64,000 nucleotides of DNA from Pectinophora gossypiella (taxonomy: Eukaryota; Arthropoda; Insecta; Lepidoptera; Gelechiidae), in assembly GCF_024362695.1 (NCBI RefSeq), contig NC_065420.1:9959420-10023419 (forward strand), written 5' to 3'. The notes below the pieces were generated by a model. The model had not been told where the DNA came from. It searched no databases and saw only the letters and a program-made list of their open reading frames with translations. Numbering within the stretch: position 1 is the stretch's first letter; each line of letters opens with the position of its first letter. The translations under genes and the position numbers were made by a program. Of the stretch, positions 30,470 through 41,419 are shown in pieces.

Positions 30470-30660
30470 AGTATTTTAGGCTTCGTTGGATTGGGCACGA
30501 AAAAAGAAGACCGTCCGCTTACGTGGGTAATGTTACAGCAAATCTAAATATTCAAGGGCTTAGACCAAGAGAACGACCAAAAACAAGATGGCGAATGTGG
30601 TCAAAAAGGACCTGTGCTCGGGCCAGACGAAGAAGGCAGACCCCACCATCAGATAGATAG
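30470..30660 (+). pseudogene. C-terminal scrap of an RTE-type reverse transcriptase
   Basis: The plus-strand reading gives LRWIGHEKRRPSAYVGNV, then NIQGLRPRERPKTRWRMW and a degenerate end close to ADPTIR. This is the standard end of RTE-type ORFs (WxGHVxRRP...GRPKxRW). Only about 60 codons remain. Confidence 0.65.
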
Positions 30661-30664
30661 GAAT

Positions 30665-31310
30665 AATAAATATGCCAAGGAGAAAGCGAGAAACTGTGAT
30701 GGATATAGGATGTTTATGTTATGTTGTATCGATCATGTATGAACATAACTTAATTGTCACTTATCTATTAACAAATTCATGTTGATAAGAATGTGTCTGG
30801 AGAATTATAAACATTAATATTATGATTACACTACCCGGATTTGGCGGGAAGATAACGTTGGTAACATTGGTAAGTGACGCTCATCATATCGTTCAGAAAT
30901 GTCGCGCCACGCGTAACTGCAAATCAACTTTTACATCAAATTAGGGCGGTATGCGTCACAGTTGGAGTTATAATGAACGGTTTTCGAACGAACCGATCGA
31001 TATTTTTCATTATAATTTTTAACATTTTTGAACCGTTGCTGAAAGTAGCAAAACCAGTTAATTCGGGTACCAATATACATATATATTTTTATAGGCGTGT
31101 CTTTTTTATATTACCTACTCTAGTTGAATTGTTTATCACGTAGGTAGCTTAATGTTTTGTGTACAGTTATTTTTATCTTATCCGGTTTAATTATTTTACG
31201 GTTTGTATCTATTTGATAAGTACTTGCTAATTTTACATATGGGTGTGGATTTGTACATTTGTGTTTTTGGTATTTCTATCTTAAACATTACGTAACTTAT
31301 GGTGTGGTTG
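30665..31310. other. No recognised feature
   Basis: AT-rich DNA; an 89-codon open frame at 30874-31143 has no domain and begins on a non-ATG codon. Confidence 0.35.
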
Positions 31311-31315
31311 TAAAC

Positions 31316-31381
31316 AGGGCTCGTAAGCGGTTAAGGTATAGGCATTTAAGCGGTTGTAAACCTTAACCGCTTTCGAGCCCT
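31316..31381. repeat. Short hairpin with CAGGGCTCG end, hAT-like
   Basis: Left arm 31316-31337 (AGGGCTCGTAAGCGGTTAAG...) pairs with 31360-31381 (...CTTAACCGCTTTCGAGCCCT) with one mismatch over 22 bases and a 22-base loop. Diverged AAGCGGTTAAGG-type words follow to about 31460. Confidence 0.7.
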
Positions 31382-31464
31382 TGGTTAAGGTTACGGTACC
31401 AGTGTACCTAATAACCTTAACCACTTTTAAATCCTAGTCGTAATCGTAAGGTCCCTTACCTATC

Positions 31465-32250
31465 AATCACATAAAGTTACCCACTGAATGAGTTCCTATG
31501 TATAGATATCTTCAGTTTAAAGAGCTTTATTCTCATAAAAAAACTATACATGGTCACTTACCATGAGAACTAAATATTTTAACAAAGATAAGTTAATTTG
31601 TCCTGTTGAACAGGCGGAGAGGCATATAAAAAAAAACTTACCTATAATTGCAAACAAAAAATAGACACCGGTTTGTAACATTGTTTACAAGTGTGCAATG
31701 GAGTAAGATGGGTAGTAACAAAATTATTATGAGTAAGTACATCAATGCTGGTAGGTGTTTTGACAAGTATAAGAAGAAATTCAAGTACAGGATGTTCTTG
31801 AATTTCTTGACTTTGCATAGTATACTCCATAGTAAGTATACAATAATGCCCCTCTTTCAACGCTTAACGCTATGCTTACACAGAGCCGAAATACGAGTTT
31901 TTTGTGGATAATTGAGCTAGTTCGCTGAACCAGCGGGGAGCGCTGAGGACACTTACTTTCGCCCGGTAAAAACCCAATGCCTTGCCAAATCTCGGCTCGA
32001 ACATACAATACTTATTTAAATATACGAAATTGCACGCTTTTCAGGTGCACACTTCGCCTGACACTTCTTTTGTACTTGCTCAGAGACAATTCCTTGAGAG
32101 TTGAGAGCTTAATCAAATACAAATACATGTTATTCAAGGGGTTTTTTGCTTTGTGAATGTGAGGACCCTTACTTTTTATTGTCTAGCTATCTATCAACAA
32201 AAATTCTTGTCAAAAATAATAATTCAGGACCTGAGTCACTGAGTCTTCCG
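31465..32250. other. No recognised gene
   Basis: AT-rich DNA with short open frames near 31640-32008 on both strands that overlap one another and show no domain. Confidence 0.35.
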
Positions 32251-32251
32251 C

Positions 32252-32398
32252 GTACGGTCACTGCATTAATATATATACACTTTGGTACCATGTCACATTA
32301 ACTTTTTTGACAAATTGAACTGTAAGTCTCACTAAATGTCAAATATGTTAGTGCGACAGAGTCCTAAAGTGGGTACATAATATTGCTCATGACTGTAC
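32252..32398. mobile_element. GTAC-ended MITE, copy 3 (reversed)
   Basis: GTACGGTCACTGCATTAAT to TTGCTCATGACTGTAC, with TTTTTTGACAAATTGAACTG and TTAGTGCGACAGAGTCC inside; reverse of 13751-13907. Confidence 0.8.
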
Positions 32399-32399
32399 C

Positions 32400-33050
32400 T
32401 ACATAAACTTTTCTACATTTTATATCTACGATACTGGCATAACATTACAAGAAACTACATGAATAGGCCTCATGAGGTCGCTCCAAATGGTCCATGACCG
32501 TAATGCCCGCCAATTCGGTGTAGGAAGGGGGGCACTATGAGATTAATGTATGACGCACTAAATAGCCCTAAAGGACACATGTTACGTAATGAAAATGTGA
32601 CTTCCACTGTTTGTTAACACAGGTTATTTTGTATTAACGCGTTTTTGATCTCTTTTCATCTTGTACTATTTATATTTATAATATTGTGGCTAATTATAGT
32701 CAAAACGCTTCCACAACTCGCAGTGGAGTAGCGTGGTTGAGCATGCTCCATACTTCTTTCTTCTCTTCCGTGCTCCATACCCCCTTCGGTTGATTGTGGT
32801 AAGGGTTGCTGGGTACAAACAACAGGATGTGTATGTTATGTGGTTGTAATTAAATAACTCGACATTTAATGTAGACCAGATTAAGCCCTTTTGTCAAAGG
32901 TTGGCAGATAGCGCTGAATTTCACTCACGTTAGCACGTGAGTGTACGCGATCCTAACACATCGTTTCTACTCTTATCAAAATCATCAGAAATGCTCGTAG
33001 ATTTAAACATCTTAAAATGGGGGGAGAAGGCCATATCTCGTACTTATACT
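32400..33050. other. Mostly unrecognised; repeat scrap near 32720-32830
   Basis: 32722-32825 (CAGTGGAGTAGCGTGGTTGA, GCATGCTCCATAC, CCCCTTCGGTTGATTG) resembles in reverse the repeat at 60985-61075. Nothing else was recognised. Confidence 0.4.
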
Positions 33051-33054
33051 TTTA

Positions 33055-33400
33055 CATGCGCAAATGCTAAATTGCAATATTGCTTTTCTAGATGAATCAT
33101 AGGCTAGTTTCCAACTAGTCAAATCAGTTACTTTTTACTAAACGTCAAAACACGAAATTCTTACTATGGAATTTGTATGAAAAAGCAGACTGGACGTCAT
33201 AGAAAAACGTGATAAAATTTTTAAACGGACTTATTATTACGTTTCACTTGATTAAAATTCATAAGTAAGTTAAATAGAAAAAAGATTATGTTTTTTGATA
33301 GTGTTAGATCTGTCCTTATTTAGTAATCAGAATTTCATAATTTATCGTGAACCTAGGACCCGACCTAATTGCTTTGATCCTTTTTAACCCCCTAAGCTTC
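33055..33400. repeat. Dispersed repeat, reverse relative of 12435-12705
   Basis: TAGTTTCCAACTAGTCAAAT, CAAAACACGAAATTCTTACT, GACGTCATAGAAAAACGTGA and CAGAATTTCATAATTTATCG are all found in the 12.4-12.7 kb repeat. An AT-rich segment at 33225-33320 appears to be inserted in this copy. Confidence 0.55.
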
Positions 33401-33849
33401 CTTTAAAACATCCTGAACTTGATCAAATTCAGGTAATCATGTAAGTAAAATAGTACTTACACACTACTTTCTGCCAACCCTGGGAAAAACAGGTACGTAC
33501 ATTAAATAGTTGTACAAAGTTCGAACGGTAGTAACAATTGACGTCTATTACTATGTTCACTCGCATTCTAATAATAATGTATATAACCTATATATTTGTG
33601 TACCTACTGACAATCTGAAATTAGCGGCCTCTTATGTAAAATGAACATTACTATACATACCTACTGTTGGATAGAACAGAATCGATCGATACTAATAATA
33701 ACTAATCTCGACTGAAACATCGCTAAAAATTGTTATCTAATAATTTGCCAAGGTGTTTGTGCCAGTTATGATAAGAGCATCACCATTCATAATCCCACCT
33801 GCGATGTAGTAACTGATAAAATGATAATTACTTACTAGCTAACTTCATA

Positions 33850-34265
33850 CTAGGTGTATTATAAATGCGAAAATAACTCTTAGGTATCTGTTTGTTACCC
33901 TTTCACGTTTATACCGCTTAACCAATTTGGATGAAATTTCGTATGAGGATAGTTTGGGACCCAAGGAAAAATTAGGATAGTTTTTATCCCGGAAATCGTC
34001 CCGTAGATAAAAAAAAGGGTGGATATACCAGCCGCGCGCGGTAGCCGCAGTTCACGCGGTTGTAGTCGCGGGCAGAAGGCTGAAATAGTACAAATTATAA
34101 ACTGTCGACAAATCATTTGCGCTAGCGCTTGTTTCTAACTGGTTACGTGAACGCGTGTGCTTTATTTATGTTTGACATTGTACTTTTGGCGGCGCAATAA
34201 CAACCCTGACACTAGGGTTGGAAGACCTTACTTAGAACACTACAACTACAACCCACACGAAAGAA
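33850..34265 (+). repeat. Dispersed repeat (ATTATAAATGCGAAA type) and SINE scrap
   Basis: 33855-34020 has TATTATAAATGCGAAAATAA, TTGTTACCCTTTCACG, TTGGATGAAATTTCGTATGA and TTTTTATCCCGGAAATCGTC, a very common lepidopteran repeat. 34188-34262 (GGCGGCGCAATAACAACCCT...CCACACGAAAGAA) is the end of the GACCTCCGTGG SINE. Confidence 0.6.
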
Positions 34266-34335
34266 ACAGATTAATGAACTAAACAATTTTTGTTTTTATA
34301 GCACTTAACCGTGTTTAGGGAAACTCAGAACAAAC

Positions 34336-34658
34336 GACCTCCGTGGTCCAATGGTTGAGCGTTGGACTCACGATCCGGAGGTCCCGGGTTCGATTCCCGG
34401 TGGGAACATATCACAAAAATTACTGTATGGTCCCTAGTTTGGTTAGGAAATTACTGGCTGTTCACCAGATTGTCCGAAAGTGGGGTGATACGTGCTTCGG
34501 AAGGCACGTTAAGCCGTTGGTCCCAGTTACTACTTATTGATGTAAGTAAGTAGTCGTTACATGAGCCATGTCAGGGGCCTTTGGCGGCTCAATAGTAACG
34601 CTGACACCAGTGTTGATGAGGTTGGTACTCCACCTCACAACCCACACAATAGAAGAAG
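34336..34658 (+). mobile_element. tRNA-derived SINE, GACCTCCGTGG family, complete
   Basis: The head is tRNA-like: A box TGGTCCAATGG at 34344-34354 and B box GGTTCGATTCC at 34387-34397, with a closing GTGGGAACAT. The body has CGTGCTTCGGAAGGCACGTT, TTACATGAGCCATGTCAGGG, CCTTTGGCGGCTCAATAGTA and CACAACCCACACAATAGAAG. Other copies: 41114-41416, 24625-24933, 63511-63780 (reversed) and several fragments. It is not a functional tRNA gene, since the acceptor stem and body do not match. Confidence 0.85.
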
Positions 34659-34669
34659 GGAAACTTACA

Positions 34670-34745
34670 TTTTGTCCGGCCAAGTAGTTAATGCCATTTG
34701 CGGCAAATCTACAATAAGTCACGTCAAAAAAAAAGAAACTCTCAA
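34670..34745 (+). repeat. Retroelement 3' end (TTTGTCCGGCCAAGTAGTTA)
   Basis: TTTGTCCGGCCAAGTAGTTA, TGCCATTTGCGGCAAATCTA and CAATAAGTCACGTCAAAAAA; reverse match at 54680-54725, forward match at 11550 and 42595. Confidence 0.65.
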
Positions 34746-34806
34746 AGAAAAAAATTAAATCGAAAAACACGATACATAGATCGAGAGAATTTTGCATGGA
34801 CAGGAG

Positions 34807-34885
34807 GAGGACCCGGTGGTGCATTCGTTAACACGCTCGTCCCGGCTTGACAAGAGCTGGGGTTCAAGTCCCGTCCGAGTCAGAA
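34807..34885 (+). repeat. Second type of tRNA-like SINE head
   Basis: GGACCCGGTGGTGCATTCGT, then a B box GGTTCAAGTCC at 34861-34871 and CCGTCCGAGTC. It differs from the GACCTCCGTGG family. No body could be traced. Confidence 0.55.
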
Positions 34886-34889
34886 TTTG

Positions 34890-35595
34890 TTTCTATTTAA
34901 ATTTTCTCTTTATGAGTTTCTATTGTTATTCCTAATCATGGATCAGCGTGGTTGTTTTCGATGTTTAATTATTTCCCTACTAAATAAATATTAGGTATAT
35001 TTCCTCCTATACATATAATGGTTCTCTAAACACAAACATCTCAAAAACTTGAGATATAAATAAATTACTTATATATACCTATGTATGTATATGCGCAACT
35101 GGTATCGTAAGTTTTTTTTTATATTCTTTTGTTTGAAGAAGAAGGTTACAAGATTTTATCTCAAAAACATTTTAACTTAATAGGTATATTTTTCCGGTGC
35201 GTTCCGGTTTGTGTATGTGTAATGCAGTTTCCCGATATTTCCCGTTTGCAGTTTATCTCTGATTACATACCTAATTAGTTTGATTTCGTTCTCTTTCTCT
35301 GCCCAATCTTATAGAATTAACGGATGTGAGTTGAGTCTCAAAACCTCTTCAATAGCAATCGGCTAATTAAATCAGTAAAGTCGTACAGCGTAACAAAAAA
35401 TAAAAACAAAAGTGTGGTCGCCTAACGAAAAGCTCGGTAAGGTAGGTACTTAGTTCATCTTGTGATGGATGTACTTCTAGTTAGAAGAACGTCATGACCG
35501 CCTATGTAGTATCGCATTCTTATTGAAATATATACACAAAGATACTTACGGATTTTATGCTGAAATGCATGTACTTCTAACTATAGTCGTGAGCT
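34890..35595. other. No recognised feature
   Basis: AT-rich DNA; nothing recognised. Confidence 0.35.
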
Positions 35596-35598
35596 AAT

Positions 35599-35938
35599 GG
35601 CCCCGATTCCCGCAGATACCTAATTTTAAGTTATACCCGTCATTTTCTCATCCGCCGAAAAGAAAAGGGACGGATGATTGACAACTGTTAATTTTAAACT
35701 GAATAAATAACCCGGGCGAATAAAATAGACACCTCGCTGGTATGCAACCCGTTTGACGTGTGCTGTTAACTTAATTCTGTCGGGTTATTGGCCAATAGTA
35801 TAAATTGTGGACGGTTTAAAATTCCTGCCTAAAATTTACGTGTGTTCCATAAATTTTATGCCAGTCCCTTTCCTTTTCAGTGGATAAGAAAATCACAGGT
35901 ATAACTTGAAATAAAATTCGATGGTGTCTACAGGAATC
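35599..35938. mobile_element. Palindromic MITE, CCGATTCCTGCAG family, copy 2
   Basis: ATGGCCCCGATTCCCGCAGA, TATACCCGTCATTTTCTCAT and AACCCGGGCGAATAAAATAG through to GATGGTGTCTACAGGAATCA. It is collinear with 11022-11389 throughout, with arms mirrored at both ends. Confidence 0.8.
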
Positions 35939-35939
35939 A

Positions 35940-37080
35940 TCAATTCATCACCTATGTATATGTAAGTCGTACAGCGCCATCTAAATGCAAATGCAGTGCA
36001 ATAGAATACAGACTGTATTTACGATAACAATAAAGGTCAGCCTGTGCCCCGTGAAATGTTATTTCATCGACACCGATTACGATATACCTACTTAGGTTTA
36101 TACTCGGTCGACGGACTACCTATAGGTAACCTACATTAGCGGCTTTACCAAAAAATAAAATAAACGAACGGTAAACGTGTGCATAAAATTTGACAGCTAA
36201 GCAAAATTGAATCAAATCAAATGATTCAATTGAACTTTATTTGGCCGTCAAATACTTATACGACATAAGTACGTCACATGTTAACCGCTCGTTTATTTTT
36301 TATTGGTAAGGCTATAAGGTAAGTATTTGTGTAAGTAGCTCCAGGAACTAATAAAAAATATTAGATTACAAAATAAAATACGGAAAAAAATATATTATGA
36401 AAAGTACATTAATTTTGTTCATCGTAGTATTGGCCATTATTATCGATGTATCATTTCTGTGGAAGTTCATTGATGCCATCTACAATAAATTTAAATTCAC
36501 TGGACACAGAGCTCGATGAACTCTTCAAAATTTGAAAAACACCTCATCGTAATTGCAATTCTTTCCCTAGTAAAAAGAGATCGGTTTAGGAAAAAATGTG
36601 TTAGGGCAAGGACTGGCTAGTACGGTGGGTGACAGGGAGTTTCTAATCAAAGCTCCGAGATCTAATTTAAAAAAAAATAGTAAGTACGTATATCCCATGC
36701 TTACAGAGAAGACGTCCTAGAAATACAACAAGTAGGAAAACAAATGAACAACAGTTTTTAATTGAGCCTTATCTAAGCTTTCATAGGTATAAAAACTAAG
36801 CAAATTTGTCACCAAAATATAGATCTACTGAATTAATAACTTAAGTATACCTAGGTGAAAAGTTCAATTTTATAAATTGATCCAGTTTTATTATGTTATT
36901 GTAAATTTGCAGGTACCTATTACGCTTTATTTAGTAAGTATGTATCATAAACATTGTAAGATATTTCATATAAAGTAGGTATCTACCTACTGACGGATAA
37001 AGTAATTCCTACTCAAAATAAGTAACAAAAACATACCAGAAAATGAAAATGCTGTTAAGAAATTACTTTTTGAATACTTA
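35940..37080. other. No gene; one reversed retroelement tail
   Basis: 36212-36290 (AATCAAATCAAATGATTCAA, CTTTATTTGGCCGTC) is a reversed non-LTR tail. The remainder is unrecognised. Confidence 0.4.
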
Positions 37081-37205
37081 ATTCAGTGTTCATCATATCC
37101 AGCTTACGACATCGTATCAACAGTGGCTGCAAGTTGTCTTTGATTACTTGTGGCTCTGCCCACCCCATTAGGGATTACGGGCGTGAGTTTATGTATGTAT
37201 GTAGT
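37081..37205 (+). repeat. Retroelement 3' tail, GGGATTACGGGCGTGAGTTT family
   Basis: ACATCGTATCAACAGTGGCT, GCAAGTTGTCTTTGATTACT, TGTGGCTCTGCCCACCCCAT and GGGATTACGGGCGTGAGTTT, ending in a (TATG)n tail. Reverse copies: 57000-57165, 54180-54305, 57985-58065 and 29595. Confidence 0.75.
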
Positions 37206-37233
37206 AATACTGAACTACTTAAGTCAGTAATTC

Positions 37234-37985
37234 AGTGAATGTTAATAAGACGAAAGTTTTGGTGATGGAAAGAGAAGAAAATGTGTCTGAGTGTAGAATT
37301 ATGATTGGGAATTAAATGGTAGAACAATTGAATGAATTTGTGTATTTGGGTACTATGTTTACAAGGGATGGTAAATGTGATGAAGATATATAGAAAGGAG
37401 AGTGAGATTGGGTAATTCAGTGAATGGGGCAATGCATGCAGTTGTTAGTAGCCAATGTATCTCGCAAGATGCGAGGATGGCTGTTCACAATGCAGTGCTT
37501 GTCCCTACGCTGAAGTACGGTAGTGAATGTTGGGTATGGCAGAAGAAGCATGAAAGTAGGATCAATGCCGTAGAAATGAGGTCTTTGCGTAGCATCTGCG
37601 GTGTGAAGTTGAGTGATAGAGTGAGAAACAGTGTGATAAGACAGAGATGTGGTGTAAAAGACGATAAAGTGACTAGGATTGAGAAGGGAATGTTAGGTTG
37701 GTTTGGACACGTTGAGCGGATGAAGGATAATAGAATTGCAAAAGCGGTATATAAAGCGAAAGTTGATGGTAGGGCTGGCAGAGGAAGACCGAGAAGGACT
37801 TACGATGATCAAATTGGAGATGTCCTTAGAAAAGGTTCAATACGATCTACTCTGAACCGGCGTGCGTGTATGAAGCGATTGATGAATGTGGAGGAAGCAA
37901 GAGAAGTGTGTCAGGATCGAAGCAAATGGAATTCTATAGTCTCTGCTTACCCCGGTGGGAAATAGGCGTGAGTTTATGTATGTAT
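37234..37985 (+). pseudogene. C-terminal part of a non-LTR retrotransposon polyprotein
   Basis: 37234-37400 reads VNKTKVLVM and EFVYLGTMFTRDGKC with stops. 37402-37965 is open for 187 codons: LVPTLKYGSECWVWQKKHES, EMRSLRSICGV, LGWFGHVERM, GRAGRGRPRRTY and a last block EEAREVCQDRSKWNSIV. This is the region after the reverse-transcriptase core of a non-LTR element. The 3' end CCCCGGTGGGAAATAGGCG plus (TATG)n resembles the tail at 37081. It is inserted next to a second tail of the same family. Confidence 0.85.
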
Positions 37986-37989
37986 GTAA

Positions 37990-39055
37990 TTCAGTGACCT
38001 TCAAGTGTCTCAAGCACAGAATACATAATAATGTTAATATTAGGTACCTACTTAACGTATCACAAAACAAGTAACAAAAAAGGACTTTTCCGTTTTAATA
38101 TAATGAATACTTAATGACTCTTTCGCAAGGTCAGTGTAAAAATCACACCTCTTAAACTAGCGCTGTCCTTCAATTACAATACAGTTAGTTCAAAGAAGAT
38201 AAAGCTATTTTCACTTTTTATCCTTTGAAATAATACTTAAATTAAATTTTATCTATTGTAAAAGGGGATGCTGAATTAAATACGAAATAGCTTTTATGTG
38301 TACAATTGCGCCATTATTTGTTTAACAACTTTTACAATTGCCGCCATAAAAACTAACATTTTTCTTTTTAAAACCACAGACTAAAAATGTACCGAACGTA
38401 ACAAGTTTAAATTATGTCTGTATCAATTTAATATAGAGCTTCCTTGCTAGATTATACCAACTATAATCCACCAAGGAGTATTATTCTGTTTGTTAAATAA
38501 AATAATTACGTAATAACAACTCAGCTCAGCTTAAATTCTGTCAGCACAGCTCAGCTTAGCATCGGCACAGCACACCACAGCTATACAGCCAATCACGTTT
38601 TGATGGAATCAACCAACTACAAAAAAAATGTTGAAATAATTACCAAAAATACACCTAGAATGGGAGAAGGGCAGGAGGATGATATTATGTATAATTTTAT
38701 AACCACATATTTACCAAATACGACTGTATTACCTGTTTTTACTATACGTTTTTACATAATAACGATGACTTGTAAATGTACCTAACACCTACCTGTTTCA
38801 TTTGTCTTAGACACACGCGAGCTTCTGATTTGAACATTATCGTTTATATCGAGACATGGGACACTGGGTATACCTATATCAAACGCTCTACGACTTATAT
38901 CTGTCAATACAATCAGTATCAAAAGAAGTATATCGATCGATATTTGTTTTTTGCTCTGTCTGTGGTATGGTTATCCGGTTAAAGTCATAAGAAAACAACC
39001 ACTTACCCTAATAGTGGCTTTCTATAACCGTATAAGAAAGATAGATAGGTAGTAG
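37990..39055. other. No recognised feature
   Basis: AT-rich DNA. Around 38520-38590 there is a loose CAGCTCAGC/CAGCACAGC repetition. Nothing else was recognised. Confidence 0.35.
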
Positions 39056-39060
39056 CCGTG

Positions 39061-39392
39061 GACGCCGTGGTAGTCTAGTTGGAAGAACGTTTTGACTCTC
39101 ACTGTAAGGTCGCAGGTTCGAATCCAGCACGGGCCTATCCTACGTCTACCTTCGAAATCATTTTTAGAATTCACGTTCGCAACGGTGAATGAAAACATCG
39201 TGTGGAAACCCACATACCCGAGAAATTCATTTATGTATGTGACCTAACCTGTATTGGGCTGGTTTTCCCTTCGCGTATTGGAAGGTCAGACAGGCAGTCG
39301 CTTCTGTAAAAAACCGGACCAGTCAAATCTTCAGGTTAGGTAAGCGAATCCTGTGAAAACAAGATAACGCTAGGGAGATGATGAAGAAGAAA
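39061..39392 (+). mobile_element. tRNA-derived SINE, GCCGTGGTAGTCTAGTTGG family
   Basis: Head: A box TGGTAGTCTAGTTGG and B box GGTTCGAATCC, closing with AGCACGGGCC. Body: GTGGAAACCCACATACCCGA, GACCTAACCTGTATTGGGCT, CCGGACCAGTCAAATCTTCA and GATAACGCTAGGGAGATGAT. Body pieces recur at 7146, 8712 and 14385. It is a retrotransposed tRNA-like element, not a tRNA gene. Confidence 0.75.
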
Positions 39393-39474
39393 TATAGATA
39401 GGCACTTACGTTAGTGCACGGACTGTAGAATATAATAGAAAAAACATTTCATTACAAGCCTCAAGCCTGTCCAT

Positions 39475-39690
39475 CTTATCTTACTAATATTATAAATGTG
39501 AGTATGGATGTTTGTTACTCTTACACGCAAAAACTAATGAATGGATTGTAATGAAACTACAGTAATGTAGCTTATGAATCAGAATAATACACAGGCTTTA
39601 ACAATTTTAAAATATTGAAAATTCTTACCGCGGAATCCGAAATCTACGAGGACGAAGTCGCGGGCGGCCGCTAGTATATGTATAAAGAGA
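39475..39690 (+). repeat. Dispersed repeat, ATTATAAATG...GACGAAGTCGCGGGC
   Basis: ACTAATATTATAAATGTGAG, GTTACTCTTACACGCAAAAA and the end ACGAGGACGAAGTCGCGGGC with GGCCGCTAGTA; a hallmark lepidopteran dispersed repeat, often assigned to Helitron-like elements. Confidence 0.6.
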
Positions 39691-39694
39691 CTTA

Positions 39695-40115
39695 TACTTC
39701 TGCCTGAAACGATAAATTCAGTCTTTAAATAGTCAACGTTACTCTGCTAAATACAGTCAACACCTACGTTCATATGTTAACGATACATCATTCCCACTTA
39801 AAAACTTAAAATAATGTCGTTTTCTAATAGAAGTACCTACTTATCCACAAAATAAATATTGTACGTCACAGTCGGTGAGGAGTTACCTGCCTGGTAAAAT
39901 TAAAACCGGTTTTGGTTGGTTTTAGCTACTTGTTAATTTGATTTGAACAACTTAAATTGCTGTTTCTGCTTTGTGATGTGTTTGTTATTATACATTTTGC
40001 GTTAGCACGTTGTATAGGACAGATGTCAGAATTTTAAGTTTGTTTTCGTGGTATGCCTGTTTCACACTAGGCTGTGACTTTATCTTTCTGTCCTGCTGTT
40101 ATGCACCTTACTAGA
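39695..40115. other. No recognised feature
   Basis: AT-rich DNA; nothing recognised. Confidence 0.35.
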
Positions 40116-40117
40116 GC

Positions 40118-40496
40118 CATAGAATAAGGAATAATACTACGTATAGAACGGCAACTCTCCGCTCCCCGCCAGCGTCTAAGCTAGGTTTATCTCAACCGCC
40201 CTCGAACATAGTTTAGACTTGAATCGTGAAGGCAGCACGCGGATCGTTGTTTTGTTTGCGATTTGTGTGGTAAATAAATAAAGAAACAATAACTAATTAT
40301 TATAAAAGCATCTTTCGAATTTAGCTACCTACCTAAGTAAGAAATGACGGTTAAATTAGGTATTGTAATTGGCAGCCCTCAGACGTCACACACACAGTTG
40401 CGCGTGTTGATAATGTCAATGTGTAGTGTCTGTGAAAAACGAGGTTGTTTGTATGAAGTGTCCGGGGTGTTCTAGAGTATTATTCCTTATTCTATG
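40118..40496. mobile_element. Complete MITE with CATAGAATAAGGAATAATAC ends
   Basis: Perfect 20-base terminal inverted repeats at 40118-40137 and 40477-40496. The interior carries GGCAACTCTCCGCTCCCCGC and GTGTCCGGGGTGTTC, which identify the partial copies at 370, 3157, 46865 and 48860. There is no gene inside. Confidence 0.85.
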
Positions 40497-40499
40497 CTA

Positions 40500-41110
40500 G
40501 ACGCTTGGAAGTAGCTAGTAGGGGTATCTAAATAGATAAGTGAAGCAACAATATCTTAAACATTCGTAAACATGTTTGATAAAATGTTAACCGATAAACT
40601 TTTATCTATCTAACATCCGCATTCTATAATCGTTTGATTACTCTTGAGTTTTGACATGACAGTTTTAATCGTAATAGACCCCCTGAAGTGGATGTTTTTT
40701 TATTCTTGTGATAATATACGATAACATAGGTGAAGCTAAATATTTACCAATCATATAGAGAAATAAAGATATATAAATAAAGGTACCTGTGAGGTTCATT
40801 ACGATCTCCGATATACAGAAGACGGCAGAGAATTCTACACCCTAGCAGTGCGGATAATGAAGAAAGATGCGAAGCGCTTTGTGCGAATAGTTGGGATTTC
40901 CACCAATAGGGATGGAACAGACGCCCGTCTGGAAGTCCGAAGATAGAAGGAGGATGAGCTCGTGTAGATCGCGAGCACACTCCCCGAAATGCGTAGAATA
41001 CCGACATACCGGCTTCTTGTTGGTTGCGCAGATGTCTTATGTTGATATCTAAGTTGGTTGGTTGAACCAACTTCATAATGTAGTACATTACTAGTATAAT
41101 CTAATGCAAT
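40500..41110. other. No recognised feature
   Basis: Overlapping minus-strand open frames (40744-41149) read different frames of the same stretch and show no domain. Confidence 0.35.
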
Positions 41111-41113
41111 GAC

Positions 41114-41416
41114 GACCTCCGTGGTCCAGTGGTTGAGCGTTGGGCTCACGATCCGGAGGTCCTGGGTTCGATTCCCGGTGGGGACATATCACAAAAAATA
41201 CTTTGTGGTCCCTAGTTTGGTTAGGACATTACATGCCTGAATGTGCGAAAGATGATCCGTGCTTCGGTAGGCAGGTTAAGCTGTTGGTCCCGGTTACTAT
41301 TTACTGATGTAAGTAAGTAGTCGTTACATGAACCATGAACCTTTGGCGGCTCAATAGTAACCCTGAAATCAGGGTTGATGAGGTTGGTACTCCACCTCAC
41401 AACCCACACAATAGAA
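41114..41416 (+). mobile_element. tRNA-derived SINE, GACCTCCGTGG family, second full copy
   Basis: Head GACCTCCGTGGTCCAGTGGT with B box GGTTCGATTCC; body GATCCGTGCTTCGG, TTACATGAACCATG, CTTTGGCGGCTCAATAGTAA and CACAACCCACACAATAGAA. It is slightly shortened compared with 34336. Confidence 0.85.
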
Positions 41417-41419
41417 TGT

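Noticed and set aside
34336..34410. tRNA gene
   Set aside because: A and B boxes are present, but the sequence continues into a dispersed SINE body, is multi-copy, and no proper acceptor stem could be formed by eye.
39061..39137. tRNA gene
   Set aside because: Head of a SINE with a shared body at several other places; no convincing cloverleaf.
40744..41149. Two overlapping minus-strand frames of over 100 codons
   Set aside because: They use different frames of the same DNA; neither shows a domain, a promoter or splice signals.
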